23,050 bases of DNA from Chloroflexota bacterium (GTDB lineage: Bacteria; Chloroflexota; Dormibacteria; CF-121). The DNA lies in assembly GCA_005881235.1 (NCBI GenBank), contig VBEQ01000176.1:1-23050 (forward strand), given 5' to 3'. The notes under the pieces were generated by a model. The model saw nothing but the letters and a program-made list of their open reading frames with translations. It was not told where the DNA came from and did not search any database. Both the position numbers and the translations under genes were made by a program. This document shows, piece after piece, positions 1 through 9,197 of this stretch (position 1 is its first letter; the number at the start of each line of letters is the position of its first letter).

Positions 1-515
1 GGATCACGCTCGAAGGTGGGGACGAACTTCGCTTCCTCGATACCGTGAAGATGGGGCGCGTTTACTGGGTGGTGCCGGGCGCGCTGCCGACGATCCCGGG
101 CTGGGCGGAACTCGGCCCGGATGCGCTGACGGTCACCGTCTCGGAATTTTCCCAGCGTATCCGCCGACATCCCGGCGAACTCAAGAACCTGTTGCGAAAC
201 CAGGCGTTCATTGCCGGGGTGGGCAATGCCTACTCTGATGAGATTCTCCACGAGGCCGAATTACTGCCGCTCCGCAAGCGCACCACGCTCAAGCCGGATG
301 AGCTTTCCCGCCTCTACGCCGCAACCCGCAAGGTGCTCAGCTCGGCCATCGAGTCGATCAAGGCGCAGCCGGGGTACGAGCCGCACAAACAGGATCGGAG
401 CTTCATGGCCGTCCACGGCAAGGCGAAGGAAAAGTGCCCGCGTTGCGGACATCGCATCTCGGAACTGACGGCGCGCGGCGAGGCGACCGATTTCTGTCGT
501 GGCTGCCAGCATTAA
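1..515 (+). CDS. Fpg/Nei-family DNA glycosylase, C-terminal part (5' truncated)
   Basis: Base-excision repair glycosylase/AP lyase that removes oxidised bases from DNA. The reading frame is open from base 3, so the N-terminal proline catalytic residue and most of the beta-sandwich lie outside the window. What remains is the helix-two-turn-helix DNA-binding domain, with the hallmark stretch LLRNQAFIAGVGNAYSDEIL at 190-249, and a C-terminal zinc finger with the pattern CPRC, 16 residues, CRGC ending the protein. Four cysteines are intact, so the zinc finger should be functional. The gene ends three bases before the start of the next gene on the same strand, so the two are probably co-transcribed. 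Family assignment is firm; whether it is Fpg (8-oxoguanine) or a Nei-type enzyme cannot be decided without the N-terminus. Confidence 0.93.
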   Translation, partial: ITLEGGDELRFLDTVKMGRVYWVVPGALPTIPGWAELGPDALTVTVSEFSQRIRRHPGELKNLLRNQAFIAGVGNAYSDEILHEAELLPLRKRTTLKPDELSRLYAATRKVLSSAIESIKAQPGYEPHKQDRSFMAVHGKAKEKCPRCGHRISELTARGEATDFCRGCQH

Positions 516-518
516 CGC

Positions 519-1313
519 GTGGATCTGAACAACGCGCGCGTCATCGTCACCGGCGCATCGGGCGGGATCGGGCGCGCCATCGCGGTCGAATTCGGACGCC
601 GTGGCGCACGGCTCGCGCTTGCGTCGCGAAATCGAGCAGCGCTGGAAGAGGTGGCCGCGGCGATCAAGAGGGACGGCGGGTCAGCCATCGTCATTCCGAC
701 AGATGTGACAGTGGACGGCGCCGTCAAGGAGATGGCCGATGCCGCGATTCGCGAGCTCGGCGGGATCGACATCCTGGTCAACAATGCCGGCATCGGCCTG
801 ACGGCTCCCATCGCTGACGCTTCCAGTGCTGACGTCGACAAGCTGTTCGGGCTCAACGTCATCGCCGCCGCGGCCGCCATCCGGGCGGTGATACCGATCA
901 TGCGGGCGCAGGGGTCCGGCATGGTCATCAACATCTCCTCGATGGCCGGTCGCGTCGTCATTCCACGCATTGGCTATTACTCGGCGAGCAAGTTCGCTCT
1001 CACCGCGATCGGCGACGCCCTGCGGATGGAGGAGTCCCATCGTGGCATCAAGGTCATGAATGTCTTCCCCGGGACGACGCAGTCCAGCTTCGGCGAGAAC
1101 CGCCTCGGCACCCGCGGTCGCCAGGCGCACCAGGTGTTACCGCCGGTGTCAGCCGAGAAGGTTGCGCAGCGAGTCGCCCAAGCGGTCGAACGCGATCAGC
1201 GCTCTGTCTACATTTCCTGGTTTCCGGATCGCGCCGGCCTCGCGGCGAACTGGCTCGCCGGCTGGGCCGTCAGCGGCGTTCTGCGATGGTGGGCCCGTCG
1301 GGCCCAAACCTGA
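519..1313 (+). CDS. Short-chain dehydrogenase/reductase (SDR)
   Basis: NAD(P)-dependent oxidoreductase of the classical SDR family, 264 residues. Visible motifs are the cofactor-binding TGASGGIG at residues 11-18, NNAG at 88-91, the catalytic serine around 140-141 and the YxxxK pair Tyr154/Lys158. Ser36-Arg37 after the second beta strand favours NADP(H) over NAD(H), by family rule. The start is GTG, three bases after the glycosylase stop; no strong Shine-Dalgarno is visible, consistent with translational coupling. The C-terminus is rich in Trp and hydrophobic residues (about 235-258) and may associate with the membrane. Substrate is unknown; proteins of this type are often annotated as broad acyl/keto reductases. 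Confidence 0.93.
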   Translation: MDLNNARVIVTGASGGIGRAIAVEFGRRGARLALASRNRAALEEVAAAIKRDGGSAIVIPTDVTVDGAVKEMADAAIRELGGIDILVNNAGIGLTAPIADASSADVDKLFGLNVIAAAAAIRAVIPIMRAQGSGMVINISSMAGRVVIPRIGYYSASKFALTAIGDALRMEESHRGIKVMNVFPGTTQSSFGENRLGTRGRQAHQVLPPVSAEKVAQRVAQAVERDQRSVYISWFPDRAGLAANWLAGWAVSGVLRWWARRAQT

Positions 1314-1347
1314 TCTGAGGGGGCCCCGTTGGCCCGGGGCACCCAGC

Positions 1348-1575
1348 CTATTTCGCCACGGCGCTCAGAAAGCGCCGCACGTTATCCGCATTCTTCCCCC
1401 AGTCGATGAGCGTGGGCAATGAGCTTCTGCTTTTGATCTGTACGAGGACGTCCCCGTCCACACCGTGCACGTCGACCCCGACTCTCTCGCCCCAGGATCT
1501 CCAACTGATGGGAAAGACCGCGTCGAGCCGGCCCGCTGCCTCATCTCGCCTGCGGATGCCGGCGCCGATGGCCAT
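1348..1575 (-). CDS. Short conserved protein of unknown function, start uncertain
   Basis: Last gene of the minus-strand block, ending against the SDR gene on the other strand. The C-terminal half carries a compact pattern (RSWGERV, then an alternating beta-type stretch, then LIDWGKNADNV) that I recognise from short conserved bacterial proteins of unknown function. From the ATG at 1575 the protein is 75 residues. The frame stays open and protein-like upstream for about 25 more codons, to just after the stop of the ACT gene at 1656, and that stretch looks like the missing N-terminal helix. It contains no ATG, GTG or TTG, only a CTG at 1606-1608. The true start is therefore either CTG or another unusual codon, or the N-terminus is genuinely short. 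The 75-residue call is the minimum. Confidence 0.6.
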   Translation of the reverse strand: MAIGAGIRRRDEAAGRLDAVFPISWRSWGERVGVDVHGVDGDVLVQIKSRSSLPTLIDWGKNADNVRRFLSAVAK

Positions 1576-1655
1576 GAGCGCATTCTCGGAGCGCCGAAAA
1601 ACGCCCGCCAGCGTGTCGTCGAGATGGATCTGGCCTTCTCGTTCCGTACTGGAGA

Positions 1656-2057
1656 TTATCGACGACTCGCGGCACCCTCGCCAGCGGCGGCCCGCGCCTT
1701 CTCGATATCCACTGCGCCGATCACCACGCGCGTCTTCGTCGCCAGATAGACGGCGTTCAGGCTGATGCCGGCGTCGGCGATCTTCCGGGTGATTTTGCCG
1801 AGTGCGCCGGGTTTGTCCTCGATGTCCAGCACCAGGACATCCTGCTCCCCGGTGACGCGAGCGCCAGCGCTCTGTAGCGCTTGACGCGCCTTCGCGGGGT
1901 CGGCGACCAGCACGTGGCCGATGCCCTTGCCGCCTACGACGAACCCGCAGATCCCCTCTATGTTGACGCCTGACTTGCCCAGCGCTTCAGCCGCGGCCGC
2001 CACGGTGCCGACCTTTTCGTCGAGTTCGATCGTCAGATCTTTTAGATGGTGAGCCAT
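1656..2057 (-). CDS. Tandem ACT-domain protein
   Basis: 133-residue cytoplasmic protein made almost entirely of two ACT-like beta-alpha-beta-beta-alpha-beta units, roughly residues 5-65 and 70-122. The segments around GVNIEGICGF and AGISLNAVYL are the typical ligand-side turns after the first helix. ACT domains bind small molecules, usually amino acids, and regulate partner enzymes; stand-alone tandem ACT proteins are common but mostly unstudied. It lies downstream of a glutamine-synthetase-like gene in the same direction, which suggests amino-acid sensing linked to nitrogen metabolism (inference). The start ATG is supported by a near-perfect Shine-Dalgarno AAGGAGGT five bases upstream. The stop is TAA at 1656-1658. 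Confidence 0.85.
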   Translation of the reverse strand: MAHHLKDLTIELDEKVGTVAAAAEALGKSGVNIEGICGFVVGGKGIGHVLVADPAKARQALQSAGARVTGEQDVLVLDIEDKPGALGKITRKIADAGISLNAVYLATKTRVVIGAVDIEKARAAAGEGAASRR

Positions 2058-2062
2058 TGCTG

Positions 2063-2070
2063 ACCTCCTT
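2063..2070 (-). promoter_or_regulatory. Strong ribosome binding site of the ACT-domain gene
   Basis: AAGGAGGT on the minus strand, five bases before the ATG at 2057. It is one of the best Shine-Dalgarno matches in the window and indicates higher translation of the ACT protein than of its operon neighbours, most of which have no clear site. Confidence 0.8.
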
Positions 2071-2088
2071 GAGTCTCACGCTGGCGGA

Positions 2089-2643
2089 TCAGGCGCCCAT
2101 TGTAATCGCGCGGTACGTCGCCCAGGCCGCACCGAGAAGCGCGGCGAGCGCCCAAGCGATCAGTACGAGTCGGATCAGTGATCGGCGATGCGCCTTCGCC
2201 GGGTTCTTCTGCCGACCTTCGAGCAGAGCTTTCAGGCGCTGGGCGTCGTGGCGGTCGTGCCCTTCGAGCGTCCGCTGGTTTCGGTCCTGCAGCCACCTGG
2301 GGCCGACCGCCGGGCCTTCGGTCACCATGGTGACGGTGGTACTGGTGCCCGCATCGCGAAACAGGTAGTCGCTACGTGAGGACCTGCTGCCGTGACTTGC
2401 CTTGATGGATAGGTGCTCACCTTTCTCGTATCGAGTCACGGTGAAGTCCACGATGGCGGCCATGAAAAGGTTCCGGATCGTCATCTGGCCAGTCGCGCCA
2501 GCCGCCATTGGCTTTTCCCGACCCATCCTGACCGAGGTCGTGGCTGGGCAGATCAATGGATACGTGGTCGCCATCTCGTCGACGAAGCGGCGGAACACCT
2601 CGTCGCGTGGCCGCTCGATCGTCACCTCGGTTTTGGTCAGCAC
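2089..2643 (-). CDS. SRPBCC-fold protein with C-terminal membrane anchor
   Basis: 184 residues from a GTG start. Residues 1-125 read as a SRPBCC/polyketide-cyclase-like helix-grip domain: an opening beta strand (TEVTIERPRDEVF) followed by the long-helix start, then alternating beta strands with the late pattern TVTMVTEGPA. Such domains bind hydrophobic ligands. Residues 126-153 are charged and probably helical, and residues 157-179 form a single hydrophobic transmembrane segment near the C-terminus, so the domain should face the cytoplasm as a tail-anchored protein. The GTG start overlaps the TAG stop of the upstream membrane-protein gene by one base, indicating coupled translation. Ligand and role are unknown. 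Confidence 0.72.
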   Translation of the reverse strand: MLTKTEVTIERPRDEVFRRFVDEMATTYPLICPATTSVRMGREKPMAAGATGQMTIRNLFMAAIVDFTVTRYEKGEHLSIKASHGSRSSRSDYLFRDAGTSTTVTMVTEGPAVGPRWLQDRNQRTLEGHDRHDAQRLKALLEGRQKNPAKAHRRSLIRLVLIAWALAALLGAAWATYRAITMGA

Positions 2644-2996
2644 TAGATCACCCGGGTCGGATCATAGAGCCAGTTGAGGCCGATGCCGAGGATGGCGACG
2701 GCAAAGGCCATAACCAGCACGAGCAGCGCGATACGGCCTGCGACGCGAATCAGCGGCCGCTGTCTTTCCAATGGCCGCGATTTCTCGAACCAGAGGGTCC
2801 AGATCGCAACCGGGAGCACCGGCAGGCTACGCAGCTCGATACGAAGCAGCGGGTTTGACGCTAGAAAGGCCTCGATGACATAGAAACCCGCGAGCGGAAT
2901 GAGGACGACGACGATCGCGAGCAAGAGGGGACCGTGAAGCCGGCTAGTAAGCCTCGAGGTAGGCGTCGAGCTCCCATGGGGTGACCTGCTTTTCAT
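2643..2996 (-). CDS. Small integral membrane protein
   Basis: About 117 residues from the ATG at 2996, overlapping the last 53 bases of the glutamine-synthetase-like gene in another frame. The N-terminus is short and basic, followed by a long hydrophobic segment (about residues 23-47), a shorter one rich in Trp and Pro (about 58-74) and a third (about 87-112), so two or three membrane passes. A TTG at 2922-2924 would give a protein beginning inside the first hydrophobic segment and is less likely. Its stop overlaps the start of the SRPBCC gene by one base. No family recognised. Confidence 0.6.
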   Translation of the reverse strand: MKSRSPHGSSTPTSRLTSRLHGPLLLAIVVVLIPLAGFYVIEAFLASNPLLRIELRSLPVLPVAIWTLWFEKSRPLERQRPLIRVAGRIALLVLVMAFAVAILGIGLNWLYDPTRVI

Positions 2997-4257
2997 AGCT
3001 CTGCCATTCCATCTCCTTCGCCTCGATAAAACGTTCGAGGAGGTGGACACCCAGCGCATCGCGCATCACCTCGTCCTGGCGGAGGTCCTTCAGGGCGTCG
3101 GCGAGCGAGGCGGGGAGGTGGCCGAGCTGGTGGCGGGCGAGGCGCTCGGGATCGAAGGCATAGAGGTTTTCTTCGACTGGTGGCGGCAGGGGCAACTTCT
3201 GACGGATCCCGGAGAGCCCGGCGTGCAGCATGGCGGCGAAGGCGAGGTAGGGGTTGCAGGAGGGATCCGGAGCCCGGAACTCGATCCGGACGGACGCGCG
3301 ATCGCCGCTGCCGGCCCGCGGCACGCGGATCAATGCCGAACGGTTCATCTGCGCCCAGCTGATGGCCACCGGCGCCTCGAAGCCGGGGACGAAGCGCTTG
3401 TAGGAGTTCACCAGCGGTGCCACCAGGGCGCAGAGCGCGCGCGCATGCGCCAGCTGGCCGGCGATGAAGTGCTTGGCGACGGTCGACAGCTGGTATTGAT
3501 CGGCGCGGTCGTAAAACGCGTTGCTGTCCTTGCCGGCTTCGGTCAGGACCTGGTGCGTGTGCATCCCCGACCCCGCCGCGCCGAAGATCGGTTTGGGCAT
3601 GAAGGTTGCCAGCAGTCCGCGTCGTTGGGCCACCGCCTTGACCGCATGCTTGAGGGTGACCAGCTGGTCCGCGCTCTTCAGGGCATTGCTGAGCGCGAGG
3701 TCAAGCTCGTACTGTCCGGCAGCGACCTCGTGATGGCTGGCGTCGACGGTGATCCCCAGGCGGTCGAGCGCGCCCACGATCTCCTGCCGAACGTCGCTGC
3801 CGACATCGACCGGATGGTCGAAGTAGCTGGCGCGGTCGTGGGGCCCGGCTCGCACCCCGCCGGTCGCGGTGTCCGTGTTCAGGAGGAAGAACTCCAGTTC
3901 CATCGCGACCGAGTAGTCGAAGCCGAGGGCGGCCGCCTCCGCCAGGGCTCGCGCCAGCACCCCGCGGGGGTCGCCGGCGAAGCGCTCGCCCTCCGGCGTC
4001 ATGAGGTCGCAGATCACCTGGGCCCCCGGCGCACCCTCCGCCTCGCCGATCGTCAGGGTGTCGAGATCCGGGCGAAGGAACATGTCGCTCTCGAAGACCC
4101 GGGCGAAGCCCTCGACGGACGAGCCGTCGAACCATTCGCCGTTGCGCACGACATGCGGAAGCCGATGCACTGGGATTGTGATGCTCTTCACCGTCCCCAG
4201 CACGTCGACGAAGCGCAGATCCAGGAAGCGGATCGATCGCTGGGTGAGCCGCTCCAG
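2944..4257 (-). CDS. Glutamine-synthetase-like protein (type I fold, second copy)
   Basis: Class I glutamine synthetase fold of about 437 residues, close to the short alpha subtype. Catalytic-domain landmarks are present: the first Glu pair in AMELEFF, HHEVAAGQYE, NSYKRFVPGFEAP, NRSALIRVP and RIEFRAPDPSCNPYL. The usual NGSGMH motif instead reads AAGSGMHTH, with the Asn changed to Ala at 3574-3576, which may alter substrate handling. The start is unusual. The first canonical start codon is GTG at 4203, but it would cut off the first beta strand of the N-terminal domain (RFLDLRFVDVLGTV), whose codons continue in frame upstream to a stop at 4324-4326. The CTG at 4255-4257 is the best remaining candidate and is used here. 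The gene lies 43 bases after a 43-residue ORF and heads the downstream operon. It could make glutamine or ligate another amine (as the glutamylpolyamine synthetases do). Confidence 0.88.
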   Translation of the reverse strand: MERLTQRSIRFLDLRFVDVLGTVKSITIPVHRLPHVVRNGEWFDGSSVEGFARVFESDMFLRPDLDTLTIGEAEGAPGAQVICDLMTPEGERFAGDPRGVLARALAEAAALGFDYSVAMELEFFLLNTDTATGGVRAGPHDRASYFDHPVDVGSDVRQEIVGALDRLGITVDASHHEVAAGQYELDLALSNALKSADQLVTLKHAVKAVAQRRGLLATFMPKPIFGAAGSGMHTHQVLTEAGKDSNAFYDRADQYQLSTVAKHFIAGQLAHARALCALVAPLVNSYKRFVPGFEAPVAISWAQMNRSALIRVPRAGSGDRASVRIEFRAPDPSCNPYLAFAAMLHAGLSGIRQKLPLPPPVEENLYAFDPERLARHQLGHLPASLADALKDLRQDEVMRDALGVHLLERFIEAKEMEWQSYEKQVTPWELDAYLEAY

Positions 4258-4300
4258 GGTGCGCTCGACCGTCTGTGGGGAAGCGCGGCCTGCGGCCGCT

Positions 4301-4432
4301 TCAGTCTTCGCCGTCGGGCACCCCTAGGGGTATGACGTCGTCGATCGGTTGTGGCTCCTCCCACGAGGGGCCGAGCCGCAGGTAGTCGCCGGGCCTCCAG
4401 GGCTTGTCGCGCTGTATGGAATTGTCATCCAT
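4301..4432 (-). CDS. 43-residue ORF between the two glutamine synthetase genes
   Basis: ATG at 4430-4432 and TGA at 4301-4303 give a 43-residue acidic, proline- and tryptophan-rich peptide beginning MDDNSIQRDKPW and ending in GVPDGED. It has a strong Shine-Dalgarno (GAAGAGGAG at 4441-4449) eight bases upstream, better than that of the second synthetase itself. It lies downstream of the glnA terminator hairpin and directly upstream of the glutamine-synthetase-like gene, which is read in a different frame. It could be a small regulator of glutamine synthetase, a leader peptide, or the N-terminus of the synthetase reached by a frameshift. No family recognised. Confidence 0.6.
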   Translation of the reverse strand: MDDNSIQRDKPWRPGDYLRLGPSWEEPQPIDDVIPLGVPDGED

Positions 4433-4459
4433 GACGGTGCTCCTCTTCTGAGTGTCTAA

Positions 4460-4490
4460 AGGCGGCTGTCAGGGCGAGTGACAGCCGCCT
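4460..4490 (-). terminator. Hairpin terminator downstream of glnA
   Basis: A perfect 12-base inverted repeat (AGGCGGCTGTCA at 4460-4471, TGACAGCCGCCT at 4479-4490) with a 7-base loop lies 37 bases after the glnA stop. On the minus strand it is followed by TTTAGACA, a weak U tract. It probably stops or attenuates transcription from glnA into the small ORF and second synthetase. Confidence 0.75.
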
Positions 4491-4526
4491 CAACGGCGAA
4501 CGCGCAAACGCATCGACGAGGACGAA

Positions 4527-5984
4527 CTAGATGTCGTGGTACAGATAGAACTCCCACGGGTGCGGCCGGAGCGCCACCTGGTCGACCTCGCGCACGCGCT
4601 TGTAGTCGATCCAGGTCTCGATCAGGTCCGTGGTGAAGACGCCGCCGCGGGTCAGGTAGTCGTTGTCGATCTCCAGCGCGTCGAGGACTTCCACCAACGA
4701 TCCCGGCGTGCTCTTGACCTGGCGCTTCAGCTCGGGCTCGAGCTCGTACAGGTCTTCGTCGATCGGCTTGGGCGGCTCGATCTTGTTGATGACGCCGTCG
4801 AGACCGGCCATCAGGCAGGCGGCGAAGGAAAGGTACGGATTGCACGATGGGTCCGGTGTCCGGAACTCGAGGCGCTTCGCCTTGGGATTGTCGAAGTACA
4901 TGGGGATGCGCACGCAGGCACTCCGGTTGCGCTTGGAATAGATCAGGTTGATGGGTGCCTCGTATCCGGGCACCAGCCGGCGATACGAGTTGGTGGTCGG
5001 CGCGGCGAAGGCGAGCAGCGACGGCGCGTGCTTCAGCAACCCACCGATGTACCAGCGGCACATGTCGCTGATGCCCGCGTACCCGGCCTTGTCGTAGAAG
5101 AGGGGCGTGCCGTTCTTCCACAGGCTCTGGTGGGTGTGCATGCCGGACCCGTTGTCCATGAAGAGTGGCTTGGGCATGAACGTCGCGACGAACCCGTTTT
5201 GGGCGCAGACGTTCTTGACGACGTACTTGTACATCATCACCTTGTCGGCCATGTTCACCAGCGTGTCGAACCGCATGTCGATCTCGGTCTGGCCGGCGGT
5301 GCCGACCTCATGGTGATGCACTTCGACGTCGACGCCCGCCTCGATCAGCTTGAGGACGATCTGCGAGCGCAGGTCCTGCAGCTTGTCGGTCGGTGGCACC
5401 GGGAAATATCCCTCTTTGTAGCGCGGGCGGTAGGCTTGATTCGGCTCGGAGTTCTTGCCCGAGTTCCATACGCCTTCGACTGAGTCGATCTCGTACATGC
5501 CCGAGAACTGGTTCTGATCGAAGCGCATGCTGTTGAAAATGTAGAACTCACACTCAGGACCGAAATAGCCGGTGTCGGCGAGGCCGGTCGACAGCAGGAA
5601 GGCCTCCGCTTTCTTGCCCACATAGCGCGGATCGCGCGAGTAGGGCTCGCGGGTGATGGGGTCGATGACGTCGCAATTGATGCTCAACGTCGGCACACGC
5701 AGCACCGGATCGACGATCGCCGTCGACGCGTCAGGAATCAGCAGCATGTCGCTCTCGTGGATGTGCTGGAACCCGCGAATGCTCGAGCCGTCGAAGCCGA
5801 TGCCCTCGCTGAAGAGGCCCCTGGTCAGTTCCTGGACCGGGATGGAGAAGTGCTGCCAGGTCCCGATCAGGTCGATGAACTTGAGATCGACGATCTTGAG
5901 CCCCTGCTTGTGGGCGAGGTCGATGACGGACTGGGCATCCGCCCTGGTTTCCTTTTTTGCGCGCACACCCTGGTCGATCGCCAT
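4527..5984 (-). CDS. glnA: Type I glutamine synthetase
   Basis: Glutamate-ammonia ligase, the main ammonium-assimilating enzyme; the family forms cytoplasmic dodecamers. 485 residues from the ATG. The N-terminal beta-grasp domain (FDGSSIRGF) and all catalytic motifs are present: FGPECEFYIF, HHHEVGTAGQTE, DNGSGMHTHQSL, NSYRRLVPGYEAP, NRSACVRIP and RLEFRTPDPSCNPYL. Tyr413 in the DLYEL segment corresponds to the adenylylated tyrosine of the beta subtype, so activity could be controlled by GlnE if the genome has one. A TTG six bases upstream, at 5990, is also in frame, but the GGAGGG at 5994-5999 is nine bases from the ATG and only three from the TTG, so the ATG is preferred. It appears to have its own promoter and is followed by a terminator hairpin. 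Confidence 0.97.
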   Translation of the reverse strand: MAIDQGVRAKKETRADAQSVIDLAHKQGLKIVDLKFIDLIGTWQHFSIPVQELTRGLFSEGIGFDGSSIRGFQHIHESDMLLIPDASTAIVDPVLRVPTLSINCDVIDPITREPYSRDPRYVGKKAEAFLLSTGLADTGYFGPECEFYIFNSMRFDQNQFSGMYEIDSVEGVWNSGKNSEPNQAYRPRYKEGYFPVPPTDKLQDLRSQIVLKLIEAGVDVEVHHHEVGTAGQTEIDMRFDTLVNMADKVMMYKYVVKNVCAQNGFVATFMPKPLFMDNGSGMHTHQSLWKNGTPLFYDKAGYAGISDMCRWYIGGLLKHAPSLLAFAAPTTNSYRRLVPGYEAPINLIYSKRNRSACVRIPMYFDNPKAKRLEFRTPDPSCNPYLSFAACLMAGLDGVINKIEPPKPIDEDLYELEPELKRQVKSTPGSLVEVLDALEIDNDYLTRGGVFTTDLIETWIDYKRVREVDQVALRPHPWEFYLYHDI

Positions 5985-5993
5985 AGACAAAAT

Positions 5994-6055
5994 CCCTCCG
6001 TTGAACCGGGTAATCCGACTCTTCCGATGCTAGGGGTGCCGCTCCGCCGCGTCAT
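5994..6055 (-). promoter_or_regulatory. Putative glnA promoter and ribosome binding site
   Basis: On the minus strand ATGACG (6055-6050), a 17-base spacer and TAGCAT (6032-6027) each match sigma70 consensus at 4 of 6 positions. Transcription would begin near 6020, leaving a leader of about 36 bases that ends in the GGAGGG ribosome binding site at 5994-5999. Read by eye only. Confidence 0.4.
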
Positions 6056-6100
6056 CGGGCCGAAGAAACGAGTTGCGGCGGCCCTTTTTGTGCGCCGCGC

Positions 6101-6783
6101 CTAAGGCGGCGATTGCAGCAGGTCCGGGTTGACATGGTCGACGGTCAGCGTGTAACCACCGGAAGGCGGGTTGATCTCCAGCGCGAGGACGAAGGCACCT
6201 TTCGCAAAGCGCAGGATGTCGGTTGCCGCCGAGGCCTTGTCCTCGACCCAGCCATCTTTTGTGAGGTGGGCCTCGTAGAAGGGGACGACGCTGTTCAAGT
6301 CCTGCGCGGTGAAGTCCTGGTAGATGGTTTCGGTGTCCGCGAGGCCCGGCCGCTGGTCGATCAGCTTCGTACCCGGGGGCCGGGGAAGCGATTCGATCAC
6401 GGGGCGGGTGAGGTGGACATCCGCTCCGCTGATCAGCGACGCATTCTGAACGCTCTCGACCAGGCTGAAGAGCGCCAGCGCCGCTAGCGCTGCGGGCACG
6501 ATCGCGCTACCGCCCCACAGCAGGGCCCGGCGTTCCAGTCCTTCCCGACGCCTGCGCAGAGCGGCGCGCACCAGGATGGCAATCGTCATCAGCGAGAGGA
6601 GCAGCACCGCGGCGCCCAGGACCTCGAGCCAGGCCCCGGGCATGTACTCGGTCAGCTGCTCGATGGCGAGCAGAGCGGCGCCGATCGTCACCACGTAGGC
6701 GAGCGATACGACCGGCAGGAGGTAGCGGGGGTCGTCGGTCGCCACCGGACCGAGGTTCAATGGCGACTCGCCCCGGCGCCGGT

Positions 6784-6808
<25 letters not shown>
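6101..6808 (-). CDS. Membrane protein with three TM segments and an outer soluble domain
   Basis: Up to 235 residues. Hydrophobic segments lie at about residues 29-49, 58-82 and 97-117, with a basic loop (about 83-93, many Arg) between the second and third that marks the cytoplasmic side. Residues 120-235 form a soluble domain on the outer side, with the late pattern FYEAHLTKDGW typical of small proteins annotated only as hypothetical. The longest start, GTG at 6808, overlaps the end of the ABC-F gene by 25 bases; TTG at 6760 or GTG at 6745 would avoid the overlap and still include all membrane segments. Probably co-transcribed with the ABC-F gene. Function unknown. Confidence 0.72.
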
Positions 6809-8694
<1,886 letters not shown>

Positions 8695-8772
8695 TTCTGG
8701 GAATAAACCTGGGACTGATTCGGTTTGCGATCCTGTACTGCATTTTCAGCGCAATGAAATGAGGGTTCGTTG

Positions 8773-9153
8773 ATGACAGGATTGCTCGCCCAGACCAACG
8801 CCTACATCCGTGACGCCGAACGGCAACACCGTGATCTCAAGGCCCGCCAGGACCAGGTTCGACGCCCGATCCAGTTGATCGACCGGCTGCTGCAGGAGCT
8901 CGAGGAGATGAACTTGAAGGGAATGAAGCGGGTCCCGACCTCCTATGAGCCCCGCCTGGGTGAGATCCTGACCCTGGTGACGCCGATCGCCGTTATGCCG
9001 GACCAGGTCGCCAACATCAAGGTCAAGGTCGGAATCACGAAGCTGATGGATGCCCTCTTCGCGGTCGAGGAAACGCTGTTCAGCGAACGGAACGGGATTT
9101 CCATCGAGCCGGAGGTCGAGACCTTCGACCCCGGGCTCGTTACCGCCGCCTAA
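8773..9153 (+). CDS. Conserved-looking protein of unknown function, helical N-terminus
   Basis: 126 residues from the ATG at 8773 (a TTG lies immediately before). Residues 10-50 are strongly charged and heptad-like and should form a coiled coil. The rest is a compact mixed domain with a PRLGEILTLVTPIAV segment and an acidic C-terminus. No signal peptide or membrane segment. A GAGGG about nine bases upstream may serve as ribosome binding site. It is transcribed divergently from the ABC-F gene with only about 78 bases between, and is followed by the mgtC-like gene. I do not recognise a family. It could be a structural or virion-like component, but nothing else in the window is phage-related. 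Confidence 0.75.
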   Translation: MTGLLAQTNAYIRDAERQHRDLKARQDQVRRPIQLIDRLLQELEEMNLKGMKRVPTSYEPRLGEILTLVTPIAVMPDQVANIKVKVGITKLMDALFAVEETLFSERNGISIEPEVETFDPGLVTAA

Positions 9154-9161
9154 AACTCTTC

Positions 9162-9191
9162 TTCGCAGCAACGCTGGCGCGGCAGTACCAT
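9162..9191 (+). promoter_or_regulatory. Putative promoter giving a leaderless mgtC-like mRNA
   Basis: TTCGCA (9162-9167), an 18-base spacer and TACCAT (9186-9191), each 4 of 6 to consensus. The -10 ends six bases before the GTG start at 9198, so the transcript would begin at or next to the start codon. No Shine-Dalgarno is visible, which agrees with a leaderless message. Confidence 0.4.
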
Positions 9192-9197
9192 AGCGCC

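Noticed and set aside
1314..1347. Possible terminator between the convergent SDR and minus-strand gene
   Set aside because: Several alternative short G/C pairings can form but there is no U tract on either strand.
3043..4335. 430-codon plus-strand open frame opposite the second glutamine synthetase
   Set aside because: It is the antisense of a gene with clear catalytic motifs; its translation is low-complexity and rich in Arg, Gly and Val, typical of high-GC shadow frames.
4536..5483. 315-codon plus-strand open frame opposite glnA
   Set aside because: Antisense shadow of an unambiguous glnA; no domain pattern in its translation.
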